Assembly (NCBI GenBank): GCA_900545405.1
Contig: UQYT01000013.1
Location: 1 to 59,086 of the forward strand
Length of the DNA: 59,086 nt
Reading direction: 5' to 3'
From: an uncultured Eubacteriales bacterium
Lineage (GTDB): Bacteria; Bacillota; Clostridia; Oscillospirales; Oscillospiraceae
Shown here one piece after another: positions 46,695 to 55,768 of the stretch. The stretch's first letter is position 1, and each line of letters opens with the position of its first letter. The notes under the pieces are model-generated. The model made no database searches. It had not been told where the DNA came from and worked only from the letters and a program-made list of their open reading frames with translations. The translations under genes and the position numbers were made by a program.

Positions 46695-49128
46695 CCTTCC
46701 GCTCCCCGGCGTGGCGGCCGGGGCTGCGCAGGGAGTCTATGCCGGACTTGAGCTTGTCCTGGGCCCGGCGTATGACCATGAGCGCGGGCGCCGAGAGCAG
46801 CGCGAACACGACGAGTATCATCGCCCCCGGCAGGTCCAGGGAGGTGAGCGTGAAGAGCTGCGGCAGCAGCAGCACGCAGAACACGAAGGCCACGGTCAGG
46901 CCGATCATCATGGCCTTGCGCAGCAGGTTGTAGGGCTTGCAGGTGTAGTGCACGACCATGAGGCCGACGATGTTGAGGATGATGGCGCAGACGGTGCTCA
47001 TCATGTTCTCCCCGACCTTGAACACCATGCAGAAGAGGATGACGCCGAGGACGAGGATGAGGTCGGTCAGGCCGCCGGGCAGGGCCCGGTAGATGACGTT
47101 GGGCAGGAATTTGCCCTTTATCCTCGCGGTGTTCGGCTCCATGGCGAGCACGAAGCCCGGCGCGCCGATGGTGAGGGCGGAGACGAGGCTCATCTGGGCG
47201 CTGGTGACCGGGTAGGGCAGCGTGAAGATGAGCGAGATGACCGCGAGGGAGAAGGAGAAGATATTTTTCACGAGGAAGAGCGCCGCGGAGCGCTCTATGT
47301 TGTTTATGACGCGCCTGCCCTCGGCGACGACCGACGGCATGGCGGCGAAGTTCGACTCGAGCAGCACGATGTGCGAGACCTGGCTGGCGGCGTCGGAGCC
47401 GGAGGCCATGGCGATGGAGCAGTCGGCCTCCTTGAGCGCGAGCACGTCGTTTACGCCGTCGCCCGTCATGGCGACGGTGTGGCCCGCGGCCTTGAGCGCG
47501 CGGACGAACCTGCGCTTCTGGTCCGGCGTCACGCGGCCGAACACGGTGTATTTCTCGACGGCGGCGGCGATGTCCTCGTCGGTCTCGAGCGTGCGGGCGT
47601 CCACATAGCTCTCCGCGCCCTTTATCCCGGCGCGCTTGGCGACTTCGGAGACGGCCATTGCGTTGTCGCCGGAGATGACCTTGATGGCCACGCCCTGCTC
47701 GGCGAAGTATTTGAAGGTGTCCGGCGCCTCGGCGCGGATCTTGTTCGAGAGCAGTATGAGCGAGATGGGCAGCATCTCGGCGTCGAGCGAGTCGTCGTCC
47801 GGCTGCCCGTCGTAGAGCGCGAGCAGCAGCACGCGGCAGCCCTTGGCCGAGTAGGCGTCAATCTGCGCGGCGTACTTGCCGTATCTCTCGCCGAGGAGCA
47901 CGTCCGGCGCGCCGAGGAGGTAGGTCTCGTCCTCGTGGAAGCTGACGCCGCCGAATTTTTTGGCTGAGGTGAAGGGCACGGCCTTTACAGCGGGCTGCTT
48001 GACCTCGCCGGTGAAGTATCTGCGCAGGGCGGCCATGGTGTCGTTGTCCGCGCGCATGGCGCCGACGTAGTCGGCCATGATGAGGCGGATGTCGCCCTCC
48101 TCAAAGCGGTCCGGGCAGAGCGGCACGACGTCCTCTACGGTCATCTTGTTCTCCGTGACGGTGCCGGTCTTGTCCACGCAGAGCACGTCCACGCGCGCGA
48201 GGGTCTCGATGCAGCCCATGTCGTGCACGAGGGTCTTTTTCTGCGCGAGGCGCACCACGCCTGCGGCGAGGGCCATGCTGGTGAGGAGGTAGAGCCCCTC
48301 GGGTATCATGCCTATGAGCGAGGCGACGGTGGCGACCACGCCGTCCGACACGCTGCGGCCCAGCCAGACTATCTCCTTTACGGCCATGAGCACGCCGAGC
48401 GGGATTATGGCGATGCCTATCACCTGCACCAGGCGGGTGAGCGAGCGCATCATCTCCGACTGCTGGGGCGGCTTGGCCTCCTTGGCCTCCAGCGTCAGGC
48501 GGTTGGCGTAGGAATCCGCGCCCACCTGCGTGAGGCGCGCGCGGCACTCCCCGGACACGACGAAGCTGCCCGAGAGCAGCTCGGAGCCCGGGGTCTTTTT
48601 TATCTCGTCCGCCTCGCCGGTTATCAGCGCCTCGTTGGCGCTGCACTCGCCGGAGACGACCACGGCGTCGGCGTATATCTGGCTGCCCGCGGAGAAGACG
48701 ACGATGTCGTCGCGCACCATCTCGCTGGTGGGTATCTTCCTCTGCCTGCCGTCGCGTATGACGAAGCCGTGCGGGGCCGTGAGCAGCGTGAGCTTGTCGA
48801 GCGTGCGCTTTGAGCGCAGCTCCTGCACTATGCCTATGGCGATGTTCGCGAACACGACGCCCAGGAACATGGCGTTCTGCCAGGTGCCGAACACCAGCAC
48901 GAAGGCGGCCAGCACGAAGAAGAGCATGTTGAAGTATGTGAAGATGTTGGTCTTTATGATCTGCCCCACGGTCTTGCCCGGGGGGTCGATGGGCAGGTTG
49001 CCCCAGCCCGCGTCCATGCGGTCCTGCGCCTGCGCGGAGGAGAGGCCCGTCTCCGGGTTCGTCTCCAGCACCGGCACCGGGCGGCGCAGCGGCTCTTCCA
49101 TCTTGTGTTTTTTGCCTGTCTTTCTCAT
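46672..49128 (-). CDS. P-type cation-transporting ATPase (CtpE/P2-like)
   Basis: An 818-residue P-type ATPase. Motifs: actuator TGEA (ALITGEADE), transmembrane PEGL in SLIGMIPEGLYLLTS, phosphorylation site VLCVDKTGTVTE, TGDGVNDVLALKEADCSIAM. The PEGL motif and overall look fit calcium-type or CtpE-like pumps; there are no N-terminal heavy-metal domains. C-terminal helices complete the fold. The transported ion cannot be fixed from sequence. It stands alone with an extended -10 promoter only 7 bp before its ATG and no ribosome site, and its last 23 bp overlap gluQRS. Confidence 0.92.
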   Translation of the reverse strand: MRKTGKKHKMEEPLRRPVPVLETNPETGLSSAQAQDRMDAGWGNLPIDPPGKTVGQIIKTNIFTYFNMLFFVLAAFVLVFGTWQNAMFLGVVFANIAIGIVQELRSKRTLDKLTLLTAPHGFVIRDGRQRKIPTSEMVRDDIVVFSAGSQIYADAVVVSGECSANEALITGEADEIKKTPGSELLSGSFVVSGECRARLTQVGADSYANRLTLEAKEAKPPQQSEMMRSLTRLVQVIGIAIIPLGVLMAVKEIVWLGRSVSDGVVATVASLIGMIPEGLYLLTSMALAAGVVRLAQKKTLVHDMGCIETLARVDVLCVDKTGTVTENKMTVEDVVPLCPDRFEEGDIRLIMADYVGAMRADNDTMAALRRYFTGEVKQPAVKAVPFTSAKKFGGVSFHEDETYLLGAPDVLLGERYGKYAAQIDAYSAKGCRVLLLALYDGQPDDDSLDAEMLPISLILLSNKIRAEAPDTFKYFAEQGVAIKVISGDNAMAVSEVAKRAGIKGAESYVDARTLETDEDIAAAVEKYTVFGRVTPDQKRRFVRALKAAGHTVAMTGDGVNDVLALKEADCSIAMASGSDAASQVSHIVLLESNFAAMPSVVAEGRRVINNIERSAALFLVKNIFSFSLAVISLIFTLPYPVTSAQMSLVSALTIGAPGFVLAMEPNTARIKGKFLPNVIYRALPGGLTDLILVLGVILFCMVFKVGENMMSTVCAIILNIVGLMVVHYTCKPYNLLRKAMMIGLTVAFVFCVLLLPQLFTLTSLDLPGAMILVVFALLSAPALMVIRRAQDKLKSGIDSLRSPGRHAGERKVRRPRAK

Positions 49129-49135
49129 AACGGCT

Positions 49136-49144
49136 ATTGTAGCA
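49136..49144 (-). promoter_or_regulatory. Extended -10 promoter at the start of the P-type ATPase gene
   Basis: On the minus strand TGCTACAAT (TG-n-TACAAT). Seven bases then separate it from the ATG, so transcription should begin at or beside the start codon. No good -35 is visible. Confidence 0.6.
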
Positions 49145-49210
49145 TATCCCTGTAGAAAGTTGTAGTTAATTTATTGTTAATATTAGGCCCGGACATTTAA
49201 GGGAACATTA

Positions 49211-49240
49211 AGCCCCCGCCGTATGGGCGGGGGCTCTTTT
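49211..49240. terminator. Hairpin terminator between serA and the P-type ATPase
   Basis: AGCCCCCGCC (49211-49220) pairs with GGCGGGGGCT around a 4-nt loop. The T-run is on the plus strand (49235-49241). For leftward serA transcription the following bases are only TTAATGTT, so it is a weaker stop in that direction. Confidence 0.7.
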
Positions 49241-50404
49241 TCATATGACGCGGACTCTCAGGACGTCCGGGTTTTTCTGTATCTGGCCGGTTATCTCGCC
49301 GTTTACCTTCTCCGCGAGGTCTATCATCGTGTAGGCGTAGCCGCCGCGGGGCTTGTTTATCATGTGCTCGATGTTGATGTTCCTCGCGCTGATGAGGTCG
49401 AGGATGCTGTTTATCATGTTCGGCACGTTGCGGTGGATGACGCAGAGGCGGCACGCGCCCATGCGCTCGAGGGAGGCGTTGGGCATGTTCACGCTGTTGC
49501 GGATGTTGCCGTTGGCGAGGTAGTCGTAAATCTCCTGCGCGGCCATGACGGAGCACTTCTCCTCGCTCTCGGGCGTGCAGGCGCCGAGGTGCGGGGTGGT
49601 GATGCAGTTGCGCGCGCCGATGAGCTTCTTGTTCGGGAAGTCCGTGACGTACTTGCCCACCTTGCCGCTCTCGAGGCCGGCCAGCATGGCGTCGTCGTCG
49701 ACTATCTCGGCGCGGGACTCGTTCATGATGCGCACGCCGGGGCGCATGGCCGCGATGGCGTCGGCGTCTATCATGTGGTGAGTGCTCTCGGTGTAGGGGA
49801 CGTTGAGGCTGATGTAGTCGCTGGTGCGGAATATCTCGTCGAGATAGTCCACGTGGATGACGTCGCGCGAGAGGCGCCAGGCGCTCTCAACGGACATGTA
49901 GGGGTCGTAGCCGCGGACGGTCATGCCGAACTCGAGCGCGAGGTTCGCCACCAGCGCGCCGATGGCGCCGAGGCCGATGACGCCGAGGTTCTTGCCGCAG
50001 AGCTCGGGGCCCGCGAAGGCGCTCTTGCCCTTCTCGACCAGGACGGGTATCTCGTCGCCCCTGTCGGCGATGGACTTGACCCACTCTATGCTGCCGAGGA
50101 TGTCGCGCGAGGCGAGGAGCATCTCGAAGATGACCATCTCCTTGGTGGCGTCCGCGTTCGCGCCGGGGGCGTTGAACACGACTATGCCCTTCTCGGAGCA
50201 GGTGTCGAGCGGGATATTGTTGACGCCCGCGCCCGCGCGGCCTATGCACAGCAGCTCCGGCCAGAACTCCGTGGAGTGCAGGTCCGCCGAGCGGATGAGC
50301 AGGGCCTCGGGGTTCTCGATGTCCGGCTTCACGGCGCAGCCGTGCTTTTCGAGTATCGAGATGCCGAGCGGGGATATGGCGTTCATCGTGCGTATCTTAT
50401 ACAT
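49241..50404 (-). CDS. serA: Phosphoglycerate dehydrogenase-type enzyme with ACT domain
   Basis: A 387-residue D-isomer-specific 2-hydroxyacid dehydrogenase. The NAD-binding glycine motif GKNLGVIGLGAIGALVANLA lies near residue 140. Catalytic residues appear as the Arg in MNESRAEIVDDDA and the His in CITTPHLGACTPES. A C-terminal ACT domain (about 315-387) suggests control by serine. It oxidises 3-phosphoglycerate, the first step of serine synthesis. Its start overlaps serC by 8 bp; AGGTGG is the ribosome site. Confidence 0.95.
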   Translation of the reverse strand: MYKIRTMNAISPLGISILEKHGCAVKPDIENPEALLIRSADLHSTEFWPELLCIGRAGAGVNNIPLDTCSEKGIVVFNAPGANADATKEMVIFEMLLASRDILGSIEWVKSIADRGDEIPVLVEKGKSAFAGPELCGKNLGVIGLGAIGALVANLALEFGMTVRGYDPYMSVESAWRLSRDVIHVDYLDEIFRTSDYISLNVPYTESTHHMIDADAIAAMRPGVRIMNESRAEIVDDDAMLAGLESGKVGKYVTDFPNKKLIGARNCITTPHLGACTPESEEKCSVMAAQEIYDYLANGNIRNSVNMPNASLERMGACRLCVIHRNVPNMINSILDLISARNINIEHMINKPRGGYAYTMIDLAEKVNGEITGQIQKNPDVLRVRVI

Positions 50405-51491
50405 GGTGTGCCACCTCGAAATCCTTCATGTATTGGGCCAGCGCCCTGGCGCCCTCAATGGGCATGGCGTTGTAGAGCGAGGCGCGCATGCCGCCGGTGA
50501 GCCTGTGGCCCTTGACGTTCAGCAGCCCGCGCTCCGCCGCGCCCTTGACGAACTCGGCGTCGAGCTCCTCGGAGCCGGTGCGGAAGGTCACGTTCATGCA
50601 GGAGCGGCTGTCCGCGGCCGCGTGCGGCTTGTAGAGCCTGGAGTTGTCCAGCACGTCGTAGATGAGGCGGCTGCGCTCGCGGCGGCGCTCATCCATGACC
50701 TTGATGCCGCCCTCGGCCTCCACCCACTCGAGCACCAGCCCGAGCATGTAGATGCACCAGCAGGGCGGGGTGTTGAGCATGGACTCCTTGTTTATCTCCT
50801 TCTGATAGCTCATTATCTGCGGCGTCTCGGGCCGCTCGTGCCCGGCGTAAAAGCGGTCCACTATGACGACCGTAACGCCCGCGGGGGCCATGTTCTTCTG
50901 CGCGCCGGCGTAGATGAGCGCGTAGCGCGCCACGTCCACGGGGCGGGACATTATTTCCGAGGACATGTCGCAGACCAGGGGCACGCCGCCCGTCTCGGGC
51001 ACATAGTCCCAGGCCGTGCCGAAGATGGTGTTGTTGGCGCAGTAGTGGAAATACGCCGAGTTGGGCTCTATGTTCAGCTCCTCCTGGCGGGGTATGCGCG
51101 TGAAGCCCTCCTCAGTGCCGTCCCAGGCGATGGAGACGGGGCCGTATTTCTCGGCCTCCTTCGCGGCGATGCCGGAGAAGTTGCCGGTCACGGCGTAGGA
51201 CGCCCCCAGCTTGCCCATGAGGTTGAGCGGGATGGCGGCAAACTGCGTGGTGGCGCCGCCCTGGAGGAACAGCACCTCGTGCGTCTCGGGCACGCCCAGC
51301 AGGTGCTTGAGCCTCTCCCGGGCCTCGAGATATATCTCCTTGAACTGACTGCCGCGGTGACTCATCTCCATCACCGACATGCCGCAGCCGTGCCAGTTGA
51401 GCAGCTCAGCTTGCGCCTTCTTCAGAACGGACTCCGGCATCTGCGCCGGACCCGCCGCGAAATTATAAGCCCTATCCTCCATTTTGGACAC
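50397..51491 (-). CDS. serC: Phosphoserine aminotransferase
   Basis: A 364-residue class V PLP aminotransferase, second step of serine synthesis. Motifs: YNFAAGPAQMPESVL, GMSVMEMSHRG, FLQGGATTQFAAIPLNL and the PLP-lysine region IYAGAQKNMAPAGVTVVIV. The start is GTG at 51491 or ATG at 51482; the ATG has the better distance from AAAGGA. It is the first gene of serC-serA, transcribed from the promoter at 51545-51574. serB is not here; glyA elsewhere in the window uses the serine product. Confidence 0.97.
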   Translation of the reverse strand: MSKMEDRAYNFAAGPAQMPESVLKKAQAELLNWHGCGMSVMEMSHRGSQFKEIYLEARERLKHLLGVPETHEVLFLQGGATTQFAAIPLNLMGKLGASYAVTGNFSGIAAKEAEKYGPVSIAWDGTEEGFTRIPRQEELNIEPNSAYFHYCANNTIFGTAWDYVPETGGVPLVCDMSSEIMSRPVDVARYALIYAGAQKNMAPAGVTVVIVDRFYAGHERPETPQIMSYQKEINKESMLNTPPCWCIYMLGLVLEWVEAEGGIKVMDERRRERSRLIYDVLDNSRLYKPHAAADSRSCMNVTFRTGSEELDAEFVKGAAERGLLNVKGHRLTGGMRASLYNAMPIEGARALAQYMKDFEVAHHV

Positions 51492-51523
51492 ATCCTTTTC
51501 CTGTGAGAACTCGTTTCGTCTTG

Positions 51524-51538
51524 ATAGGCTCAGCCTAT
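51524..51538. promoter_or_regulatory. Inverted repeat at the serC transcription start
   Basis: ATAGGC-TCA-GCCTAT is a near-perfect 15-bp inverted repeat. On the minus strand it begins at the predicted +1 of serC. It could be a repressor operator or a 5' stem-loop that protects or controls the mRNA. Confidence 0.5.
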
Positions 51539-51544
51539 TTTAAT

Positions 51545-51574
51545 AGTATAGTCTCTTTTCGCCCGGCGCGTCAA
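51545..51574 (-). promoter_or_regulatory. Promoter of serC-serA
   Basis: On the minus strand TTGACG (51569-51574), 18 bp, TATACT (51545-51550). The -35 overlaps the stop codon of the upstream mtaB gene, so serC transcription can begin independently of mtaB. Confidence 0.75.
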
Positions 51575-52857
51575 ATAGCAGCTCCAACAAGCATTGTGCC
51601 TGAAACCGAGCTGATTTCAACATTTTTAACAAGGCCGCGCAGGCCTGTCCCCGGCACGGAAACTTCCGCGTAGTTTGATGCGTGCCCCGTGGACACGCCG
51701 TTCTCCTCGGTCTCGAAGAGCACCTCGAGCGTCCTGCCCACGCAGGAGGCGAGATACTCCCCTCTCATGCGCTCGGCCAGGGCGTGGGCCTCGGCGGCGC
51801 GGCGGGACTTGACCGCGGCGGTGAGCTGGTCCGGCATCTTGTCCGCCGGGGTGCCCGGGCGGCGGGAGTAGGGGAAGACGTGCATGGCCGAGAAGGCGCA
51901 CCTTTCGATGAAGGCCAGCGTCGCGGCGTGGTCGGCCTCCGTCTCGCCGGGGAAGCCGGTTATGAGGTCGGCGGTCAGGCCGCAGTGCGGGAAATACCGG
52001 CGCAGCCGCTCCGTCACGGCGAAGAAGGCCGCCGTGTCGTACTTGCGGCGCATCCGCGCGAGCGTGGCGTCGCAGCCGGACTGCAGCGAGAGGTGGAAGT
52101 GGTCGCAGACCCGCCCCGTCTCGGCGAGGCGGCGGCAGAAGTCCTCCGTCACCACCGTGGGCTCGAGCGAGCCGAGGCGCAGCCTCAGCTCCGGCGCGGC
52201 CTCGGCTATGGCGCAGACGGCGTCCGCGAGATTCGGGCCGCCCGGCAGGTCCTCGCCGTAGGAGGCGATCTCGATGCCCGTGAGCACCAGCTCGCGGTAG
52301 CCCTTGGCGGCCAGCTCTCCGGCCTCCTGCGCGGCGCGCTCCGGCGGCAGGGAGCGCACGCGCCCCCTTGCGTATGGTATGATGCAGTAGGTGCAGAAGT
52401 TCTGGCAGCCGTCCTCGAGCTTGAGATAGGCCCGGGCGTGGCCGGAGAAGGCGCCCGCGGGCAGGTCCTCTATTATCCTGCGCTCAAAGGGCTTGTCTAT
52501 GCTCCGCTCGTGCGCGCTCTCGCTCACCGCGCGCTCCACTGCCTCCACAAAGCCGCGGCGGTCGCCGCTGCCCCAGACCACGTCCGCGCCTATGGCCGCG
52601 GCGGCGTCCGGGTCCGTCTGCGCCCAGCAGCCGCAGACGGCGCTCTTGGCGTTGGGGTAGCGCTCCATGAGGTGTCGGAGCGCCTGGCGGGACTTGCGCC
52701 CGCTCTCCGCCGTGACGGCGCAGGAGTTTACGATGACGACGTCGGCCCCGGCGTCATCTCCTGCGGGTTCGTGTCCGCGCTCGCGCAGCAGCGTCTCCAT
52801 GGCCTGGGTCTCGTACTGGTTGACCTTGCAGCCGAGTGTGTTTATAATGTATTTCAT
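51571..52857 (-). CDS. mtaB: tRNA t6A37 methylthiotransferase MtaB
   Basis: A 428-residue radical-SAM methylthiotransferase that turns t6A at tRNA position 37 into ms2t6A. The N-terminal UPF0004 domain supplies iron-sulphur cysteines C10, C46 and C75 (NTLGCKVNQYE, VNSCAVT, VCGCWAQ). The radical-SAM cluster is CQNFCTYC (C151, C155, C158). A TRAM domain closes the protein. The start has GAGGT at 8 nt and lies only 26 bp from the divergent cysteine desulfurase start. Confidence 0.96.
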   Translation of the reverse strand: MKYIINTLGCKVNQYETQAMETLLRERGHEPAGDDAGADVVIVNSCAVTAESGRKSRQALRHLMERYPNAKSAVCGCWAQTDPDAAAAIGADVVWGSGDRRGFVEAVERAVSESAHERSIDKPFERRIIEDLPAGAFSGHARAYLKLEDGCQNFCTYCIIPYARGRVRSLPPERAAQEAGELAAKGYRELVLTGIEIASYGEDLPGGPNLADAVCAIAEAAPELRLRLGSLEPTVVTEDFCRRLAETGRVCDHFHLSLQSGCDATLARMRRKYDTAAFFAVTERLRRYFPHCGLTADLITGFPGETEADHAATLAFIERCAFSAMHVFPYSRRPGTPADKMPDQLTAAVKSRRAAEAHALAERMRGEYLASCVGRTLEVLFETEENGVSTGHASNYAEVSVPGTGLRGLVKNVEISSVSGTMLVGAAI

Positions 52858-52883
52858 GACTTGATACCTCGAAGGTGATATTT

Positions 52884-54014
52884 TTGGACATCTATCTGGA
52901 CAATTCGGCCACGACGCGGGTCTGTCCCGAGGCCGCGGACATGGCCTATAAGGTAATGACGGAGGTCTACGGCAACCCCAGCTCCACGCACGCGCGCGGG
53001 CGCGAGGCCAAAAAGCTGCTCGACGCCGCGCGGCGCGAGCTCTCCCTCTGCCTCGGCTGCCAGCCGAAGGAGCTGGTGTTCACCTCCTGCGGCTCGGAGG
53101 CCGACAACTGGGCGGTGCTCTCCGGCGCCTTTGCCGCGAGCGCGAAGGGCGGCCACGTCATCAGCTCCCTCACGGAGCACGACGCCATACGCAAGTCGCT
53201 CGACGAGCTCGAGCGCCGCGGCTATGAGGTCACGCGCCTCGCCCCGGACGAGAGCGGCGCGATACCCGTGCAGGCCGTCGCCGACGCGCTCAGGCCGGAC
53301 ACGGTGCTCGTCTCGCTCATGCTCGTGAACAACGAGACCGGCGCGGTGAACGACCTCCCCGGCGTGGCCCGCGCGCTCAAGAAGGCGAACTCCAAGGCGC
53401 TGCTGCACTGCGACGCGGTGCAGGGCTTTCTCAAGCTGCCCTTCACGGTGAAGAGCCTCGGCGCGGACATGGTGACCATCTCCGGCCACAAGATACACGC
53501 GCCGAAGGGCATCGGCGCGCTCTACATCCGCTCCGGGCTGCACCTGCGGCCGCTCATCGTCGGCGGCTCGCAGGAGGGCGGCCGCCGCGCGGGCACAGAG
53601 GCCATGCCGAACATCTGCGCCTTCGGCGAGGCCGCGCGCATAGGCCGCGAGCTGATGGCGGAGTCCACGGCGCGCATGGCCGCGCTGCGCGGGCGCACGG
53701 TGGAGCGACTGCGCGCCGAAAATCCCGGCCTCCTCGTGATAGGCGGCGGCGCGCCGCACATCCTCTGCATCTCCCTGCCCGGGTACAGGAGCGAGGTGCT
53801 GATGAACTATCTCGAGGCCAGGGGCATCAGCGTATCGAAAAGCTCCGCCTGCAAGAAGGGCGGGCGGAGCCATGTGCTGGAGGCCATGGGGCTGCCTGCC
53901 CCGGTCATCGACGGCGCGCTGCGCCTCGGGCTCTCCCGCTTCAACACGGCGGAGGAGCTCGACGAGTTCTGCCGCTGCCTGCGCGAGGCGCGCGAGACGC
54001 TCTCGCACGCCTGA
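52884..54014 (+). CDS. Cysteine desulfurase (NifS/IscS type)
   Basis: A PLP enzyme of about 376 residues that takes sulphur from cysteine for Fe-S clusters or thio-tRNA. N-terminus DIYLDNSATTRVCPEA; PLP lysine in MVTISGHKIHAPKGIGALYI; active-site cysteine in SVSKSSACKKGGRSHVL. The TTG at 52884 is preferred because AAGGTG lies 6 nt upstream; a GTG at 52875 is possible. In many Clostridia it is followed by thiI, which is absent here. The neighbouring mtaB needs Fe-S clusters, so divergent pairing makes sense. Confidence 0.94.
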   Translation: MDIYLDNSATTRVCPEAADMAYKVMTEVYGNPSSTHARGREAKKLLDAARRELSLCLGCQPKELVFTSCGSEADNWAVLSGAFAASAKGGHVISSLTEHDAIRKSLDELERRGYEVTRLAPDESGAIPVQAVADALRPDTVLVSLMLVNNETGAVNDLPGVARALKKANSKALLHCDAVQGFLKLPFTVKSLGADMVTISGHKIHAPKGIGALYIRSGLHLRPLIVGGSQEGGRRAGTEAMPNICAFGEAARIGRELMAESTARMAALRGRTVERLRAENPGLLVIGGGAPHILCISLPGYRSEVLMNYLEARGISVSKSSACKKGGRSHVLEAMGLPAPVIDGALRLGLSRFNTAEELDEFCRCLREARETLSHA

Positions 54015-54020
54015 GCGCGG

Positions 54021-55424
54021 TCATTTTTCCTTCCTGTCCTTGTCGTCCGGGGGCCTCTTCCCCCGGGCGTTTTTTATTATGAGCCGGCGGAGCCGCTCCG
54101 CCCTCGCCGCGCCCGCGGCCTTGGAGGCCTCGCGGGCCTGGGCGCGCTTTTCGCGCCGCTCCTCGGGCGTGGGCTGGGGCGGCATCTCTATGTGCTCGCC
54201 CGTCTTTGGGTCGATGTGGTGCAGGTTCTCGTAGCTCACATAGTCCTCCGGCAGCCCGCTGCGGCGCAGCTTGCGGCGCGTGAGGTTCTTGATGAGCGTG
54301 TATATGACCACGAACACCGGCACGCCCAGCAGCATGCCCATGAAGCCGAAGAAGCCGCCGCCGATGATGATGGCGAACATTATCCAGAAGCCGTTCACGC
54401 CCGTGGAGCTGCCCAGGATCTTCGGGCCCAGGATGTTGCCGTCGAACTGCTGCAATATGAGGATGAACACGAGGAAGATGAGGCACTTCATCGGGTCCAC
54501 CAGCAGTATGATGAAGGCCGAGGGTATGGCGCCGATGAAGGGGCCGAAGAAGGGTATGACGTTAGTCACGCCCACGATGACGGACACCAGCAGCGTGTAC
54601 GGCATGTTCATCAGCCGGCAGCAGATGTAGCAGAGTATGCCGATTATGGCGCTGTCGAGCAGCTTGCCGGAGATGAAGTCCATGAAGGTCTTGTCCGTGA
54701 AGCGCACGGCGCCGAGGACCTTCTCCGCGGCCTCCACCGTGAAGATGCAGTAGAGCACGCGCTTTGCGCCCGTGGCCACGGCCTCCTTGTTGAAGAGCAG
54801 GTAGAACGAGACGATGATGCCCACGGCTATGTAGTAGATGCCGCGCACGAAGGTGACGATGCCGGAGGTGATGCTGCCTATGAGGTTGGTCATCTGCGGC
54901 AGGAGCGTGTCCGTCGCCCAGCGGGTCATCTGGTCGGAGGCGCTGTTCAGCAGGCTGACCGCGCCGTCCTTGAGCTCTGGGTAGTCCTCAAAGGTGCGCG
55001 TGACCCAGTTGACGATGGTCTCGTAGTAGCTCTGGCTGTTCTGGACTATGCTGTTCACGCTCGAGTATATCTGCGGCAGGATGAGCCAGAGCAGCGCGCC
55101 GATTATGAGCAGCATCAGCAGCTCCGCGATGATGATGGCCGCCGCGCGGCCGAAGCCGAAGCTGCGCCGGTGGTCGTTCTTGAAGAGCCTGTCGCCCAGC
55201 GGATTCGTCAGCGTCCGCTCGAAGAACACCATCGCGGGCCTGAGCAGATAGGTTATCGCAAAGCCCCAGATGAAGGGCGCGATGATGTGCACGAGGGTCG
55301 AAAAGCCCTTCACCACGTCGCCCCAGCGCGCTATCAGCATGTAGAAGGCAATGCTGCACGCGATGACGGCAAAGGCCGTCAGGCCCCAGTAGAGGTATTT
55401 TTTGTCTCCGCCGAATCTTTTCAT
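54021..55424 (-). CDS. AI-2E/YdiK-family membrane transporter
   Basis: A 467-residue membrane protein of the UPF0118/AI-2E family, about seven or eight helices. The family pattern FIWGFAITYLLRPAMVFFERTL near the start and VTNVIPFFGPFIGAIPSAFIIL later are clear. Members have been linked to autoinducer export or to ion antiport; the substrate here is unknown. The C-terminal 80 residues are charged and cytoplasmic. It converges with the desulfurase gene with a 6-bp gap. Confidence 0.92.
   Translation of the reverse strand: MKRFGGDKKYLYWGLTAFAVIACSIAFYMLIARWGDVVKGFSTLVHIIAPFIWGFAITYLLRPAMVFFERTLTNPLGDRLFKNDHRRSFGFGRAAAIIIAELLMLLIIGALLWLILPQIYSSVNSIVQNSQSYYETIVNWVTRTFEDYPELKDGAVSLLNSASDQMTRWATDTLLPQMTNLIGSITSGIVTFVRGIYYIAVGIIVSFYLLFNKEAVATGAKRVLYCIFTVEAAEKVLGAVRFTDKTFMDFISGKLLDSAIIGILCYICCRLMNMPYTLLVSVIVGVTNVIPFFGPFIGAIPSAFIILLVDPMKCLIFLVFILILQQFDGNILGPKILGSSTGVNGFWIMFAIIIGGGFFGFMGMLLGVPVFVVIYTLIKNLTRRKLRRSGLPEDYVSYENLHHIDPKTGEHIEMPPQPTPEERREKRAQAREASKAAGAARAERLRRLIIKNARGKRPPDDKDRKEK
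54044..54075 (+). terminator. Rightward terminator inside the AI-2E transporter gene
   Basis: CGTCCGGGGG (54044-54053) pairs with CCCCCGGGCG (54060-54069, one G-U pair), loop of 6, then six T. It lies 30 bp after the cysteine desulfurase stop but within the last codons of the opposite-strand transporter gene. Confidence 0.8.
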
Positions 55425-55768
55425 GCCGACCTCCCTTTTTTCAACCGGCTGCGCGCCGTTTCTATTGTAACCGCAGCCCTCCCGCCCGTCAACCGCAAAA
55501 ACGCGGCCGGACGGGCTTTATAATCCTTATGTCAACTGTTTAATGAATATTCGCCGACTTTTTTCGACACCAGCCGCGGTTGAAAACCCTGTTGAAAATG
55601 TGCAAAAGCCCCGCCGCGTCGGGCATTTTCCGCCCTCGGGCCGTTCACAGAAAATACACATTTGCAGTGCATAACGCATAATTTACGTCTACCACATCGC
55701 CGCGAGGCATTTTATGGGACGAGGCAGCATAGGGTTTTACAAAAACCGGCTATCGGAGGTCGCTCAAA
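55425..55768. other. 344-bp intergenic region between two divergent genes
   Basis: No gene of credible length is seen. The left end holds the transporter promoter (55464-55492). The rest is less GC-rich and includes a TATAAT at about 55520-55525 without a good -35, and a TTGAAAA-rich stretch. No clear promoter for the carboxypeptidase gene was found, although one must lie here. Confidence 0.5.
55464..55492 (-). promoter_or_regulatory. Promoter of the AI-2E-family transporter
   Basis: On the minus strand TTGACG (55487-55492), 17 bp, TACAAT (55464-55469). The leader is about 33 nt and contains GGGAGG before the ATG. Confidence 0.8.
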
